From: Elusimicrobium sp. An273
GTDB taxonomy: Bacteria; Elusimicrobiota; Elusimicrobia; Elusimicrobiales; Elusimicrobiaceae
NCBI RefSeq assembly: GCF_002159705.1
Contig: NZ_NFJD01000002.1
Location: forward strand, 186,001 to 250,000
Length of the DNA stretch: 64,000 nt
Reading direction: 5' to 3'
The notes beneath the pieces are model-generated. The model ran no database searches, was not told the DNA's origin, and worked only from the letters and a program-made list of their open reading frames with translations. Below are positions 41,894 through 51,057 of this stretch, piece after piece. The number at the start of each line of letters is the position of its first letter. The first letter of the stretch is position 1. The position numbers were made by a program, and so were the translations under genes.

Positions 41894-43951
41894 CTAATTG
41901 CCGTATTGTTCATACGGCATATCATAGGGATTATTCACAGGCAGTTCCGCCGGGGCAGAGGAGCCGGTGGCCGTGCTCTGCGGGGCGGCGTAGGGCTGTT
42001 GAGAATCCGCCATGGGGGCATACGCCGGGTTGGCGGCGGCAGTGCCCGTGCTGTAAGTTAGCGTGTCGGGAATATCCGAGGAAGCGGGCGCCAGCGTATC
42101 CGGCATGGCGTACGGATCCGTTTCCGAAGCGGCAGCTTCCGCGGCCGGGGCCGCTTGCTGCACGGCTTTCATCGTGCGGCCCGGTTTGACCCACAGGCGC
42201 GAAGCTTTGTAGTTGCATTTCGGGCACAGCTCATCGGCGGCCGCCGTTTGGCAGGAAGCCGTATTGCAAGTGGTGGACGAAGAAGAAGTTACTTTCTGCT
42301 CCGAGCATTTTACAATCACGCGGCGGCGCAAGGTTTGTTTTTGGCCTTTTAAATCCGTGGCGGTTAACACCAACGTATATTTACCGCACGGCAGTTCCGG
42401 CCCGATAATGCCTTTTCTGCCGTTCCACAAAATCTGATGATAGACGGGCGTAAAGCCTTCCAGCTGGCGCACGACGTAATACTTTCCGTCCCGCCCATGC
42501 TGGACGACCTGCAGCACCCAATTGTCCACCGGGTTGACCGTTTCCAAGACGGAGAAATCAATCGCATACGCTTCCCCTAACGCACGGTCAATGGCATGGC
42601 ACTGCGGCACAATGGCCATGCTCAAAAGCGGCGCTTTTTGGTTATTTTCATTCTTTTCCAAGCGGGTAGGCAGTTTGGCGGCATAGTCAAACACGATGGC
42701 AAGGCCGTTTAAATTGGCAAACCGGGCAGGCGGTTCCTGATCCACCAACCCCATATTATAATGGAGTTTTCCTTGCGAAATACCGCGGTTTACAAAATAG
42801 GAATTCAGCGCCATCGCCTGGCGGATGCCGGAAAGCGTCACGTCATCCGTATACGACCCGGGGGGCAGAATCACGTACGCGGCCCCTTGGGTAAGCGCCA
42901 TTAAATCGTAGATGTTATCCAGCAAGGCCAAGCCTTCGGGGCGGAATTTGTTGCCTTGGAAAATCACGTCCGCCTCCATGTCCAACGCATCGGGCATGCC
43001 GTCGCGGAAATAAAGGTTTACGCCTTTGGCGGCGGTAATTTTATCCGCAGCGGCGGCGGACATGCTTTCTATTTTTTGGCGGGTATAGATTTCGCGCGCT
43101 TCCAAAGCTTCCGGAGAAGTCAAATCGGCAAAGGTGGAAGAGGCCGTTTCTTCCGCCGGAACAGATTCTGCCGGAGCGGTTTCCGTGACGGGCGCAGGCT
43201 GTGTGGTGGTAGAGCTGAGAACTTGTTCCTGACGGGGAGCGGGCTGCTGTACGGGCGCCGGTTCATTTTCTTCGGCGGCGTTCAGCACGGCATCCGTCTG
43301 GCTGTCAATTGCTTCCTGGTCGGCCTGATCCGTAGCGGAAAGCCCCAACGAGCCGGCCGTTGCATTGACGGTAGCGGCCTCTAAAGCGGCTTCATTTACG
43401 TCGGCCGCTTGGGCCAAAGCTTCTTGGCGGGCCTGGTCGGCACGCTGTTGGGCGGCCATCCGGTTGGCTTCAATGCGTTCGGTCAAGGCTTGCTGTTGGG
43501 CATTCACTTCGGCCAGCGCGTTATCTTTGGCGGCTTGCGCCTGTGCGGCGGCTTGGGCTTTGGCGGCTTCGGCTTGGGCCGCGGCTTGCGCGGCGGCGGC
43601 CTGCGCCTGCTCTTGGGCGGCGCGCACGGAAGCATCCGTCACGTCTTCCAAGCTTTTTACTTCGCCTTCTTTAAAATTGATGTCCACCTCTACCGGGGTT
43701 TGAATGCCCCCCATGCGGTTATGGATCAATTCCACATATTTATTGGCTTCGGCCACTTGGTCTTTGTCGCCGGAGACCATAACGTCAATAAAATAATCCA
43801 TGGCTTCGCTGTCTTTATTTTGTTCATAAAGATCAATGCCTCTGGCCAGCTGTTTGGCCGCCGAAGCCGCAAAAACATCGCTTCCGCTCGTCAGAGCGAA
43901 GCAAAAGAATGCAACAATCAGATAATTCCAGAATTTATTTATTTTTATCAT
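41894..43951 (-). CDS. Pilus-locus exported protein with OmpA-like and FlgD-Ig-like regions
   Basis: The chosen start at 43951 has AGGA upstream and gives a signal peptide (MIKINKFWNYLIVAFFCFAL). An ATG at 43978 is possible. After a TPR-like start (QLARGIDLYEQNKDSEAMDY) comes a long Ala/Gln-rich coiled coil (about 110-200), then a Pro/Glu-rich linker. Residues around 330-410 resemble a degenerate OmpA peptidoglycan-binding fold (AMALNSYFVNRGISQGKL). A FlgD-like Ig domain follows (ILWNGRKGIIGPELPCGKY). A Cys-rich stretch with CPKC and a Pro/Ala-rich tail end the protein. I know no named family. Confidence 0.7.
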   Translation of the reverse strand: MIKINKFWNYLIVAFFCFALTSGSDVFAASAAKQLARGIDLYEQNKDSEAMDYFIDVMVSGDKDQVAEANKYVELIHNRMGGIQTPVEVDINFKEGEVKSLEDVTDASVRAAQEQAQAAAAQAAAQAEAAKAQAAAQAQAAKDNALAEVNAQQQALTERIEANRMAAQQRADQARQEALAQAADVNEAALEAATVNATAGSLGLSATDQADQEAIDSQTDAVLNAAEENEPAPVQQPAPRQEQVLSSTTTQPAPVTETAPAESVPAEETASSTFADLTSPEALEAREIYTRQKIESMSAAAADKITAAKGVNLYFRDGMPDALDMEADVIFQGNKFRPEGLALLDNIYDLMALTQGAAYVILPPGSYTDDVTLSGIRQAMALNSYFVNRGISQGKLHYNMGLVDQEPPARFANLNGLAIVFDYAAKLPTRLEKNENNQKAPLLSMAIVPQCHAIDRALGEAYAIDFSVLETVNPVDNWVLQVVQHGRDGKYYVVRQLEGFTPVYHQILWNGRKGIIGPELPCGKYTLVLTATDLKGQKQTLRRRVIVKCSEQKVTSSSSTTCNTASCQTAAADELCPKCNYKASRLWVKPGRTMKAVQQAAPAAEAAASETDPYAMPDTLAPASSDIPDTLTYSTGTAAANPAYAPMADSQQPYAAPQSTATGSSAPAELPVNNPYDMPYEQYGN

Positions 43952-44077
43952 TCGGTCATCCTGTCCCTTGCGAAACATCGTCTATACCCTGCAACACACA
44001 GATAATAGAATTATAGCAATTTCGCGCGGTTTGTAAAGACACTTTTTAAGTTTTTTGCAAAACACCCTTTTTGGAAT

Positions 44078-46708
44078 TTATAGCGCAATCAATCCCGCCT
44101 GTTCCAGCGCTTTCAGCCGGGCCGTTGCCAGCGCGTTTTGCGGATAATAAAACAGCGCATCCTGCAGGCACTTCTCGGCTTTTTTTACGTCCTCCGCTTT
44201 ATAATACAAAGTAGACAGCGCCAAATTGGCCCACAAATCATCCGGATATTTTTCCAGCACGCCCTCAAGCACTTCTTCGGCCTTAATGTCGTTGCCCGCC
44301 AGCGAAAGCACCCGCGCTAACAGAATGGGGCCGTTGGTATCGTCGGGGTAATCTTTTATGTAGGCCTCAATGTCTTTGCGCAGGCGCTGTTGGTAATAAG
44401 GCGACATTTTATTAAATTTGTTTGCCTTGTCCTGATAGCGCTGCAGGCGCTGGGCCTGCGCGATGACGGCCGGCCGATCCGTGGAACGGGCCGGATACAG
44501 GGCGCTTAAACGCTGGAGCAGTTCGTGATCCAGGGTATCCACCGTCAACCCGCGTTTATAGGTATTTTTGGCGTATTCGGTATCTCCCAACTTTTGATAG
44601 ATTTCTCCCGCCAAGCGCCACAAATTGGTTTCGTACGGAAACAGCGTCAGCCCCCGCTCCATTAAGGCCAGGGCGGAAGCGTCCGCATAGATCACGTCCT
44701 CGTGCAGCAGCTGCGAAAGCATCAAATAGGCCTGCAAGTTATACGGGTGCAGGCGCAAATTATCCATCAGGTAATGCACCGCTTTTTTGGGCTCGTTGGC
44801 GCCCAAAGCCGCCAGCGCCGCATGGAAATACACTTCTTCATAATAAGACGCGGCCGACATCGTTTTTTCAAACGCTTCCAAGGCCTCTTTATATTTGCCT
44901 TGCGCCAACAGCACGTTGCCCAGCCGGAAACCGGCTTCCGTATTGGCCGGATAAAGCGCCAGCGCTTCGGAAAGGTTTTTGACGGCGGAATCGTATTTTT
45001 TGACGGCTACGTCTTTCTGCCCCAAGAAAGAGTGGTACTCACTCGTCAGCCACAAGCCCTGCCACACCAACACGGCCGCACTGGCCCCCAGCACCGCCAA
45101 GGCCACCGTTTTGGTAACCGGGTTTGCCGTAATGGAAATGCGGCGTTCTTCCTTCCCCACGCCGCTTACTTCCGCCCCGACCATCCACCAAAAGATAAAC
45201 GCCGGCACCACCGCGTGCAGGGAGATGTTAAGCATATTGTCGGCCAGCATTCCCAAAATACCGCAGAACAACGCCTGCAAAAGCTGTTTTTTGTCTCCTT
45301 CCTTTTTGTGGGCGGCAAAATCGCGCATTTCCAAAAACAGCACCATAAACATAAACAAAAACAACCCCAGCCCGACGATGCCCCCTTGCCCCAACTGGAA
45401 GAAAAGCTCGTTGTGCGGGGCGTGGGTGATGGTTTTCAGTTCGCGCAAATTGGGATAGCGCAGCAGCGTTTTGGGTTGGTTCTGCTCAAACGCCATTTGA
45501 AAGTTGCCCAGGCCGCTGCCCAAAACGGGGCGTTCCAGAAAAATTTCTTTGGATACGTCCCACATAAACAAACGCTGGTGCAGGGATTGAAAAATCTTAT
45601 CCCGGTCTACTTTTAACGTGATGTTGGAAGGGGTTACCTGCGCAAGCTCGGCCGCGCGTTTGGCCACGGGGCTGGGCATATCGGTTCCGTCCACATACAC
45701 CGATCCCCATCCTACTCCCACCGCCAACAGCGCCAGCAAAAACACCCGTCCTTTGCGTTTCCAAATCAGTGCGCGCAGCGTGCCAAACATCCACATCATT
45801 ACCAGCGCCACCGCCGCCCCTATCCAGCACGAGCGCGCCAGCCCAAAGCATAAAAACAAAATATACACCAACACCAACAGCCCGTAGACGACAAAATCTT
45901 TTTTGCTGTCCGTGCGCATAAAATACACCAGCAGCGCCGGCAGCAGCATAACCACCGCCGAGGACAAGAAGTTCGGATTGCCAAACGTGGAAAACGCTTT
46001 GCTGGCAAATTGGTTGATTTCAAACGGCCATAAAAATTCCAGTCCCAATGCCTGCAGCACGCCGTAGCAGCACGCCAAAAATACGGCAATAAACATCAGC
46101 ACCAGGATATTTTCCTGCGTCAGTTTGCGCAGTACGCGCATGCCCAGCCACACGCCCACGCCCCACAACAGCAGGGCGTACCAGTCAAACAGCTGCGCGA
46201 GTATATTTTCCGAAGTCAAATGGGTTTTGAGCATCGGCAGAAAATACCACAGCGCCCCCCACCCCAAAAACAGCAAAATATAGTTGGTTTTGCTTTCAAT
46301 GGTGCCGGAAAAAACGATATTTTTGCTGATGATATACGCCCCCAGCGATACGATAATAAGCAAACTGCCGTAATTCAGCAAATCGTAAAAAAGCGTCTGG
46401 CGCATGGCCTGCTGAGCCGAAGACACCGCCGACAGCCACCCCATCACACACGCGGTTACATACACAAAGAAGGCCAAATCAAAAAAAGTTTTGGTAAAAT
46501 CTATGTCCTTGGAGCGCAAAAATTTAACGGCCAGCGTGCCGTAGATAAGTGCAATAAGCAAATAGAGCAACGTATTTTGCACAAAAAACGGATTGGCGGT
46601 TAAATCCGTAAAAAACACGAGCGGCACGACGAGAAAACACATCGCCAGCAACACCCGAACGATCTTCATATAGACGGTTTCTTTAGCAGATTTGGTTAAA
46701 TTGAGCAT
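44078..46708 (-). CDS. O-antigen ligase/polymerase-like membrane protein with TPR domain
   Basis: The 876-residue protein has about 12 helices in the first 480 residues, with a large periplasmic loop between later helices containing LERPVLGSGLGNF and HAPHNELFFQLGQGG, the Wzy_C/O-antigen ligase signature. The C-terminal 300 residues are TPR repeats. Such proteins ligate or polymerise lipid-linked glycans; the PglL/TfpO branch glycosylates pilins. It is placed directly upstream of the pilus operon. A second possible ATG lies at 46669. Confidence 0.8.
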   Translation of the reverse strand: MLNLTKSAKETVYMKIVRVLLAMCFLVVPLVFFTDLTANPFFVQNTLLYLLIALIYGTLAVKFLRSKDIDFTKTFFDLAFFVYVTACVMGWLSAVSSAQQAMRQTLFYDLLNYGSLLIIVSLGAYIISKNIVFSGTIESKTNYILLFLGWGALWYFLPMLKTHLTSENILAQLFDWYALLLWGVGVWLGMRVLRKLTQENILVLMFIAVFLACCYGVLQALGLEFLWPFEINQFASKAFSTFGNPNFLSSAVVMLLPALLVYFMRTDSKKDFVVYGLLVLVYILFLCFGLARSCWIGAAVALVMMWMFGTLRALIWKRKGRVFLLALLAVGVGWGSVYVDGTDMPSPVAKRAAELAQVTPSNITLKVDRDKIFQSLHQRLFMWDVSKEIFLERPVLGSGLGNFQMAFEQNQPKTLLRYPNLRELKTITHAPHNELFFQLGQGGIVGLGLFLFMFMVLFLEMRDFAAHKKEGDKKQLLQALFCGILGMLADNMLNISLHAVVPAFIFWWMVGAEVSGVGKEERRISITANPVTKTVALAVLGASAAVLVWQGLWLTSEYHSFLGQKDVAVKKYDSAVKNLSEALALYPANTEAGFRLGNVLLAQGKYKEALEAFEKTMSAASYYEEVYFHAALAALGANEPKKAVHYLMDNLRLHPYNLQAYLMLSQLLHEDVIYADASALALMERGLTLFPYETNLWRLAGEIYQKLGDTEYAKNTYKRGLTVDTLDHELLQRLSALYPARSTDRPAVIAQAQRLQRYQDKANKFNKMSPYYQQRLRKDIEAYIKDYPDDTNGPILLARVLSLAGNDIKAEEVLEGVLEKYPDDLWANLALSTLYYKAEDVKKAEKCLQDALFYYPQNALATARLKALEQAGLIAL

Positions 46709-46855
46709 ATAGTTTCCACAATATAAATAGTTATTCTATATTGTAGTTTTTTCCTTCGTGTTAGGAAAGCAAAAAATAATTAGCCCGCTGTTGCGTTCGG
46801 GATACAGCAAAAGATTTCCGGGAAGGCTTTTGCAGATAGAAACAAAGCTAAAATT

Positions 46856-46864
46856 TGCTATTAT
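46856..46864 (+). promoter_or_regulatory. Extended -10 of kdsA, leaderless
   Basis: TGCTATTAT is followed by six bases (ATGTAT) and the ATG at 46871, predicting that the transcript begins at the start codon. Confidence 0.55.
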
Positions 46865-46870
46865 ATGTAT

Positions 46871-47698
46871 ATGCAAAAAACAATTAAAATCGGCAACTAT
46901 AAAATTTCAAACAATCTGCCTTTGGTTTTTATGGCGGGCACCTGCGTCATTGAAAGCGAAAAGCATTATTTGGACACCGCCAAAAAACTAAAAGCCATTT
47001 TGGCCAAAACCAAACACCCTTTTATTTTAAAAGCTTCCTTTGACAAAGCCAACCGCACCTCGGTAGACGCCTACCGCGGCCCGGGCCTTGCCAAAGGGCT
47101 GGAAATTTTAACCAAAGCCAAAGCCCTTACCGGGCTGCCGCTGGTGGTGGACGTGCACGAACCGTGGCAGGCCGAAGAAGTGGCCCAAGTGGCCGACATT
47201 TTGCAAATTCCCGCTTTTCTGTGCCGCCAGACCGACCTGGTGCTGGCCTGCGCCGATACCGGACGCGCGGTAAACGTAAAAAAAGGCCAGTTCTTGGCGC
47301 CGGGAGCGATGGAACAAGTCATCAAAAAAATAGAATCGCGCGGCAACCATAAAATTTTACTCACGGAACGCGGCGCCAGCTTCGGCTACGGCGACTTGGT
47401 GGTGGATATGCGCTCGCTGGAAATTATGAAACAGTTTGGCTATCCCGTTATTTTTGACGCCACCCATTCCGTCCAAAAACCAGGCGCCTTGGGCTGCGCC
47501 ACCGGCGGCAACCGCCAACTGGCGCCGGTACTGGCCAAAGCGGCCACGGCGTTGGGAATTGCCGGCGTATTTTTTGAAGCGCATCCGGATCCGGATCATG
47601 CCCTTTCCGACGGCCCAAACTCGTTGAATTTAGAGATGACCGCCCAAATGGTGCGCCAGTTGTGCGCCATTGACCAAGTAGTCAAAAAATTTAAATAA
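46871..47698 (+). CDS. kdsA: 3-deoxy-8-phosphooctulonate synthase (Kdo-8-P synthase)
   Basis: KdsA condenses arabinose-5-phosphate and phosphoenolpyruvate to Kdo-8-P for lipopolysaccharide. The 275-residue TIM-barrel protein shows MAGTCVIES, FKASFDKANRTS (read here as LKASFDKANRTS), DVHEPWQ, KKGQFLAPG, VFDATHSVQKPG-like IFDATHSVQKPG and FFEAHPDPDHALSDG. An in-frame ATG at 46865 is two codons upstream; the promoter geometry favours 46871. It is first of the Kdo/Lpt operon. Confidence 0.95.
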   Translation: MQKTIKIGNYKISNNLPLVFMAGTCVIESEKHYLDTAKKLKAILAKTKHPFILKASFDKANRTSVDAYRGPGLAKGLEILTKAKALTGLPLVVDVHEPWQAEEVAQVADILQIPAFLCRQTDLVLACADTGRAVNVKKGQFLAPGAMEQVIKKIESRGNHKILLTERGASFGYGDLVVDMRSLEIMKQFGYPVIFDATHSVQKPGALGCATGGNRQLAPVLAKAATALGIAGVFFEAHPDPDHALSDGPNSLNLEMTAQMVRQLCAIDQVVKKFK

Positions 47699-47880
47699 TG
47701 ACCTCATACCCCGCCTGGAAACCGACGATCGGCTGGCACCTCAAATTATTGGGGGCGCTGTTGTTGGTTTGCACGGCGGCGTATGCCGTGCTGGCCTATG
47801 CGGCGGGACGACTGCCCGCTCCCTACCAGCAGCGCCAACCCGCGCCGGAAACGACGCCGTGGCTAGATTCAAACAGGTAA
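47698..47880 (+). CDS. Small single-pass membrane protein, unknown
   Basis: The 60-residue protein has a short cytoplasmic N-terminus, one helix (about 15-37, LKLLGALLLVCTAAYAVLAY) and a Pro/Gln-rich tail. Its ATG overlaps the kdsA stop (TAATG) and it ends three bases before kdsD, so it is surely translated within the operon if real. No family is recognised. A role in LPS assembly is inferred only from position. Confidence 0.6.
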   Translation: MTSYPAWKPTIGWHLKLLGALLLVCTAAYAVLAYAAGRLPAPYQQRQPAPETTPWLDSNR

Positions 47881-47883
47881 CTT

Positions 47884-48885
47884 ATGGCTAAACTAGAGTA
47901 CTCCCCGGCTGAAATTAAACGCATCGCCCGCCATGTGCTGGACGTGGAACACACGGCTTTGGAATTAAGCCGCAAAAGCATTGACGACAATTTTTTAAAA
48001 GCGGTGGACGTGATTGCCCATACCAAAGGACGCGTCGTTGTGCTGGGTATCGGCAAGAGCGGCATTATCGGGCGGAAAATCTCCGCCACGCTGGCTTCTA
48101 CGGGCACGCCGTCTTTCTTTGTGCACCCGGTGGAAGCCCTGCACGGAGACTTGGGGATGATTACCCCCGGAGACGTTATTTTGGCCATTTCTTTTTCCGG
48201 CCAGACCGAAGAAATAAACAAAATTCTCCCCTCGCTGGAACGGCGCAAATTAACCGTCATTTCCATGACGGGGCACGACAAATCCAAGCTGGCGCTCATG
48301 TCGGATATTCATATTACCGTCTATATTGAACGCGAAGCCTGCCCCTATAACCTGGCGCCGACGGCTTCCACCACCGCCACCTTGGCGGTAGGTGACGCGC
48401 TGGCCATTTGCCTGATGAAAATTAAACACTTTGAAAAACGCGATTTTGCCGTCTTTCACCCCGGCGGCTCGCTGGGAAAACTGCTGACCCAGCAAGTAAA
48501 AGATTTAATGCGAAAAGGCAAGAATAACCCCACCGTGCGGGAAAGCGCCACCGTGCAGGATGCCTTGTTTGTAATGACGCAAACCGGCGCCGTGGGCGCC
48601 ACCAGCGTGGTGGACAAAAAGGGCCGCCTGCTTGGCTACTTTACGGACGGGGATTTGCGCCGCCTGCTGCAAAAAGGCACGGACGTGCTGCATAAGAACA
48701 TTACCGAAGTGATGACCAAAAACCCCTATCATCTGACGGATACCTTGCCGGCGATAGAAGCCGCCAAAATGATTCACGCCACGCACGTGGACAACCTGCC
48801 CGTGCTGGACAAAACGGGCAAAGTGGTGGGAATTATTGACGAAAAAGATTTAATTGAATTTTTGGCGTTACTGGATAAAAAATGA
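47884..48885 (+). CDS. kdsD: Arabinose-5-phosphate isomerase
   Basis: KdsD/KpsF isomerises ribulose-5-phosphate to arabinose-5-phosphate, the substrate of KdsA. The 333-residue protein has an N-terminal SIS sugar-isomerase domain (VVVLGIGKSGIIGRKISATL, STGTPSFFVHPVEALHGDLG) and two C-terminal CBS domains (about 205-330). Full length is normal for the family. It overlaps lptC by four bases. Confidence 0.95.
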   Translation: MAKLEYSPAEIKRIARHVLDVEHTALELSRKSIDDNFLKAVDVIAHTKGRVVVLGIGKSGIIGRKISATLASTGTPSFFVHPVEALHGDLGMITPGDVILAISFSGQTEEINKILPSLERRKLTVISMTGHDKSKLALMSDIHITVYIEREACPYNLAPTASTTATLAVGDALAICLMKIKHFEKRDFAVFHPGGSLGKLLTQQVKDLMRKGKNNPTVRESATVQDALFVMTQTGAVGATSVVDKKGRLLGYFTDGDLRRLLQKGTDVLHKNITEVMTKNPYHLTDTLPAIEAAKMIHATHVDNLPVLDKTGKVVGIIDEKDLIEFLALLDKK

Positions 48886-49421
48886 GAAAACTGTTTTTAT
48901 TGTGCCTTGCACTGACTGCCTTGGCCGCCTGCGACACCAGCCAGGAATTTGCACCCGACGAAAACGCCGGTATGCAGGTCGCCAATAAAGTGTCCATTTT
49001 TGAATCGCAGGATAACCAAAAAAAGTGGGTCTTGCAGGCGCAAAGCGTGGACTTTTCCGACATGCAGACGGCTACCTTAAAAAACCCCGAGCTCTTGCTT
49101 AAAGAAAACGGGAAAGACAGCGCTTCCGTAACGGGCAAAACGGGCTCGTTTGATTACCTGAAAAAGAAAGTTTCCATTGAGGGAAACGCCAAAATTCAGT
49201 CGTTTGCCCAGCAGGTGGTCATTACGGCCGACCGCTTTTTTTACGACGTAAACAAAAACCGCATTTGGTCGGATGACAAAACGGTCATCACCCGCGGCGG
49301 CGTAAAAGTAACCGCGCGGGAAGGCGTGGTAACCGATTCCAAATTAAATAACATTGAAATCAAAAAACAAACCACCAAGCTTCCCACAAATACGCAGGAA
49401 CTGAAAAACACTTCTTTATGA
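48882..49421 (+). CDS. lptC: LptC-like LPS export protein, lipoprotein form
   Basis: LptC links the LptB2FG transporter to LptA in the periplasm. The 179-residue protein has the beta-jellyroll pattern of LptC/OstA (SFDYLKKKVSIEGNAKI). Instead of the usual N-terminal membrane helix it has a lipoprotein signal (LALTALAAC, Cys near residue 17) with Asp at +2. By the E. coli Lol rule this would keep it in the inner membrane, matching LptC. ATGA overlaps link it to kdsD and the OstA gene. Confidence 0.85.
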   Translation: MRKLFLLCLALTALAACDTSQEFAPDENAGMQVANKVSIFESQDNQKKWVLQAQSVDFSDMQTATLKNPELLLKENGKDSASVTGKTGSFDYLKKKVSIEGNAKIQSFAQQVVITADRFFYDVNKNRIWSDDKTVITRGGVKVTAREGVVTDSKLNNIEIKKQTTKLPTNTQELKNTSL

Positions 49422-50317
49422 AACATTTTTCCGTCTTATTTGTTCTGCTGGCGGCCGCCGTATTGGCAAGCGGCTGCAAAACCGTGCGTATAGAAGGCCC
49501 GGCAGTGTCCGTTCCGGCGGCAAAACCCCGCTTGGAGCAAGCCAAAACCTCTTTAAAAAATAAAAAAGAAGCCGCCATCACCCTTCCCCCCACGCTGGGC
49601 GGGCTCATCTCCAGCGACCGCTGGCTGATCCACAACGCCAAACAGCAGGAAGAATTCATCGGCCATGTGTCCTATGCAAACGACGTCTATACCTTCCGCT
49701 CCGATTATGCCCTTTCCGATCGGCCCAAAAACCGCATTTTTGTCCGCGGAAACGTATATTTAAAGCAAGCCAAGCCCGGCGAACCCGTGTATGAGGCTTA
49801 TGCGGATAGAGGCACTTACCTTTACCAGAAAAAAACAGGCGATTTGTTAGCCGATCCCGGCAAAGAAATCCGCCTGATTTACAGCGAAAAAGGCCAAGCT
49901 CCCGTTACGGCGCAGGCCCAGCTGGCATATTTTGACTTGGAACAGGGCCGTTTTGTGCTCAACAAAGATGTGCGCGTACAACGCCCCACGCCGCAAGGCA
50001 TGCAAACGATGTCTGCCCAAAAGGTAACTTACCGCCAGCCGCAAAACTTGCTTACCTTGGAGGGCGGCGCCCAAGTGTCCGACGAGCAGCGCACCTTGGC
50101 GGCCCAAACCATTATTTACGACGGCACCAAAAACTATTCCTACGCCTACGGATCCCGCCCGCTGCTTACCGGCTCAAGCGAGCAGGGCACATTTGCTATA
50201 ATAGCGGATAAGGTACAATCCGACAACGAAGGAAACAAAATTACCATGGACGGCAAAGTACAGGGGTGGCTGGTTTCCCCCGCGATTAACGAGGCGGCCG
50301 TCAACGACAAATTTTAG
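49418..50317 (+). CDS. lptA: LptA/OstA-like protein, lipoprotein form
   Basis: The 299-residue protein carries OstA-type beta-jellyroll repeats (LFDLEQGRF-like YFDLEQGRFVLNKDV; LTLEGGAQVSDEQRTLAA). It starts with a lipoprotein signal (VLASGC) and Lys at +2, which in E. coli would send it to the outer membrane. Classical LptA is soluble and about 185 residues, so this is longer and anchored. Between lptC and lptB it is the likely periplasmic bridge for LPS; LptF, LptG and LptD are not in the window. Confidence 0.8.
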   Translation: MKHFSVLFVLLAAAVLASGCKTVRIEGPAVSVPAAKPRLEQAKTSLKNKKEAAITLPPTLGGLISSDRWLIHNAKQQEEFIGHVSYANDVYTFRSDYALSDRPKNRIFVRGNVYLKQAKPGEPVYEAYADRGTYLYQKKTGDLLADPGKEIRLIYSEKGQAPVTAQAQLAYFDLEQGRFVLNKDVRVQRPTPQGMQTMSAQKVTYRQPQNLLTLEGGAQVSDEQRTLAAQTIIYDGTKNYSYAYGSRPLLTGSSEQGTFAIIADKVQSDNEGNKITMDGKVQGWLVSPAINEAAVNDKF

Positions 50318-50329
50318 AGGTTTTCAAAT

Positions 50330-51049
50330 ATGCAGCTTCGCAGCGAACAAATTGTAAAAGTATATAAAGACAGAATGGTGGTAAAAGGGGTGGACATTCA
50401 CGTCAAATCCGGCGAAATTGTAGGCCTCTTGGGCCCCAACGGTGCGGGAAAGACCACGTCTTTCTATATGATGGTGGGATTTATCAGCCCCACCAAAGGC
50501 CGTGTGTTTATCGACGGGGACGACGTTACCTCGCTGCCCATGTACGAACGCGCCCGCCACGGGCTGGGGTATCTGGCGCAGGAGCCGACCATTTTTAAAG
50601 GGCTTACCGTGGAAGAAAATTTGCTGGCCGTGCTGGAGCGCATTTTGGACGACAGACAAGAGCAAAAACGCCGGGTGGATGAATTATTAAACGAATTTGG
50701 GCTGACGAAACTGGCCAAACAAAAAGCCTGGACGCTTTCCGGCGGCGAAAAACGCCGTATGGAAATTGCGCGCTGCATGATCAGCAACCCCAAAATTATT
50801 TTGCTCGATGAGCCGTTTGTCGGCATTGACCCGATTACCGTGTCCGATTTGCGGCATATGATTTTTAAGCTCAAAGACAAAGGAATCGGCGTGCTGATTA
50901 CCGACCACAACGTGCGCGAAACCCTGCCGCTTACGGAGCGCGCATATCTTATCTACGACGGAAAAATCTTGGTGGAAGGCGACCAAAACACCCTCTTAAA
51001 CGACCCCAACGCAAGGCGCCTCTACCTGGGCGAAGACTTTAAAATGTGA
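50330..51049 (+). CDS. lptB: LPS export ABC transporter ATP-binding protein
   Basis: LptB powers LPS extraction from the inner membrane. The 239-residue ATPase has Walker A GPNGAGKTTS, the Q-loop, signature LSGGEKRRMEIAR, Walker B IILLDEPFVGIDP and the switch H in ITDHNVRET, all typical for LptB. It follows lptA by 12 bases. Confidence 0.96.
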   Translation: MQLRSEQIVKVYKDRMVVKGVDIHVKSGEIVGLLGPNGAGKTTSFYMMVGFISPTKGRVFIDGDDVTSLPMYERARHGLGYLAQEPTIFKGLTVEENLLAVLERILDDRQEQKRRVDELLNEFGLTKLAKQKAWTLSGGEKRRMEIARCMISNPKIILLDEPFVGIDPITVSDLRHMIFKLKDKGIGVLITDHNVRETLPLTERAYLIYDGKILVEGDQNTLLNDPNARRLYLGEDFKM

Positions 51050-51057
51050 GGCCCGCC

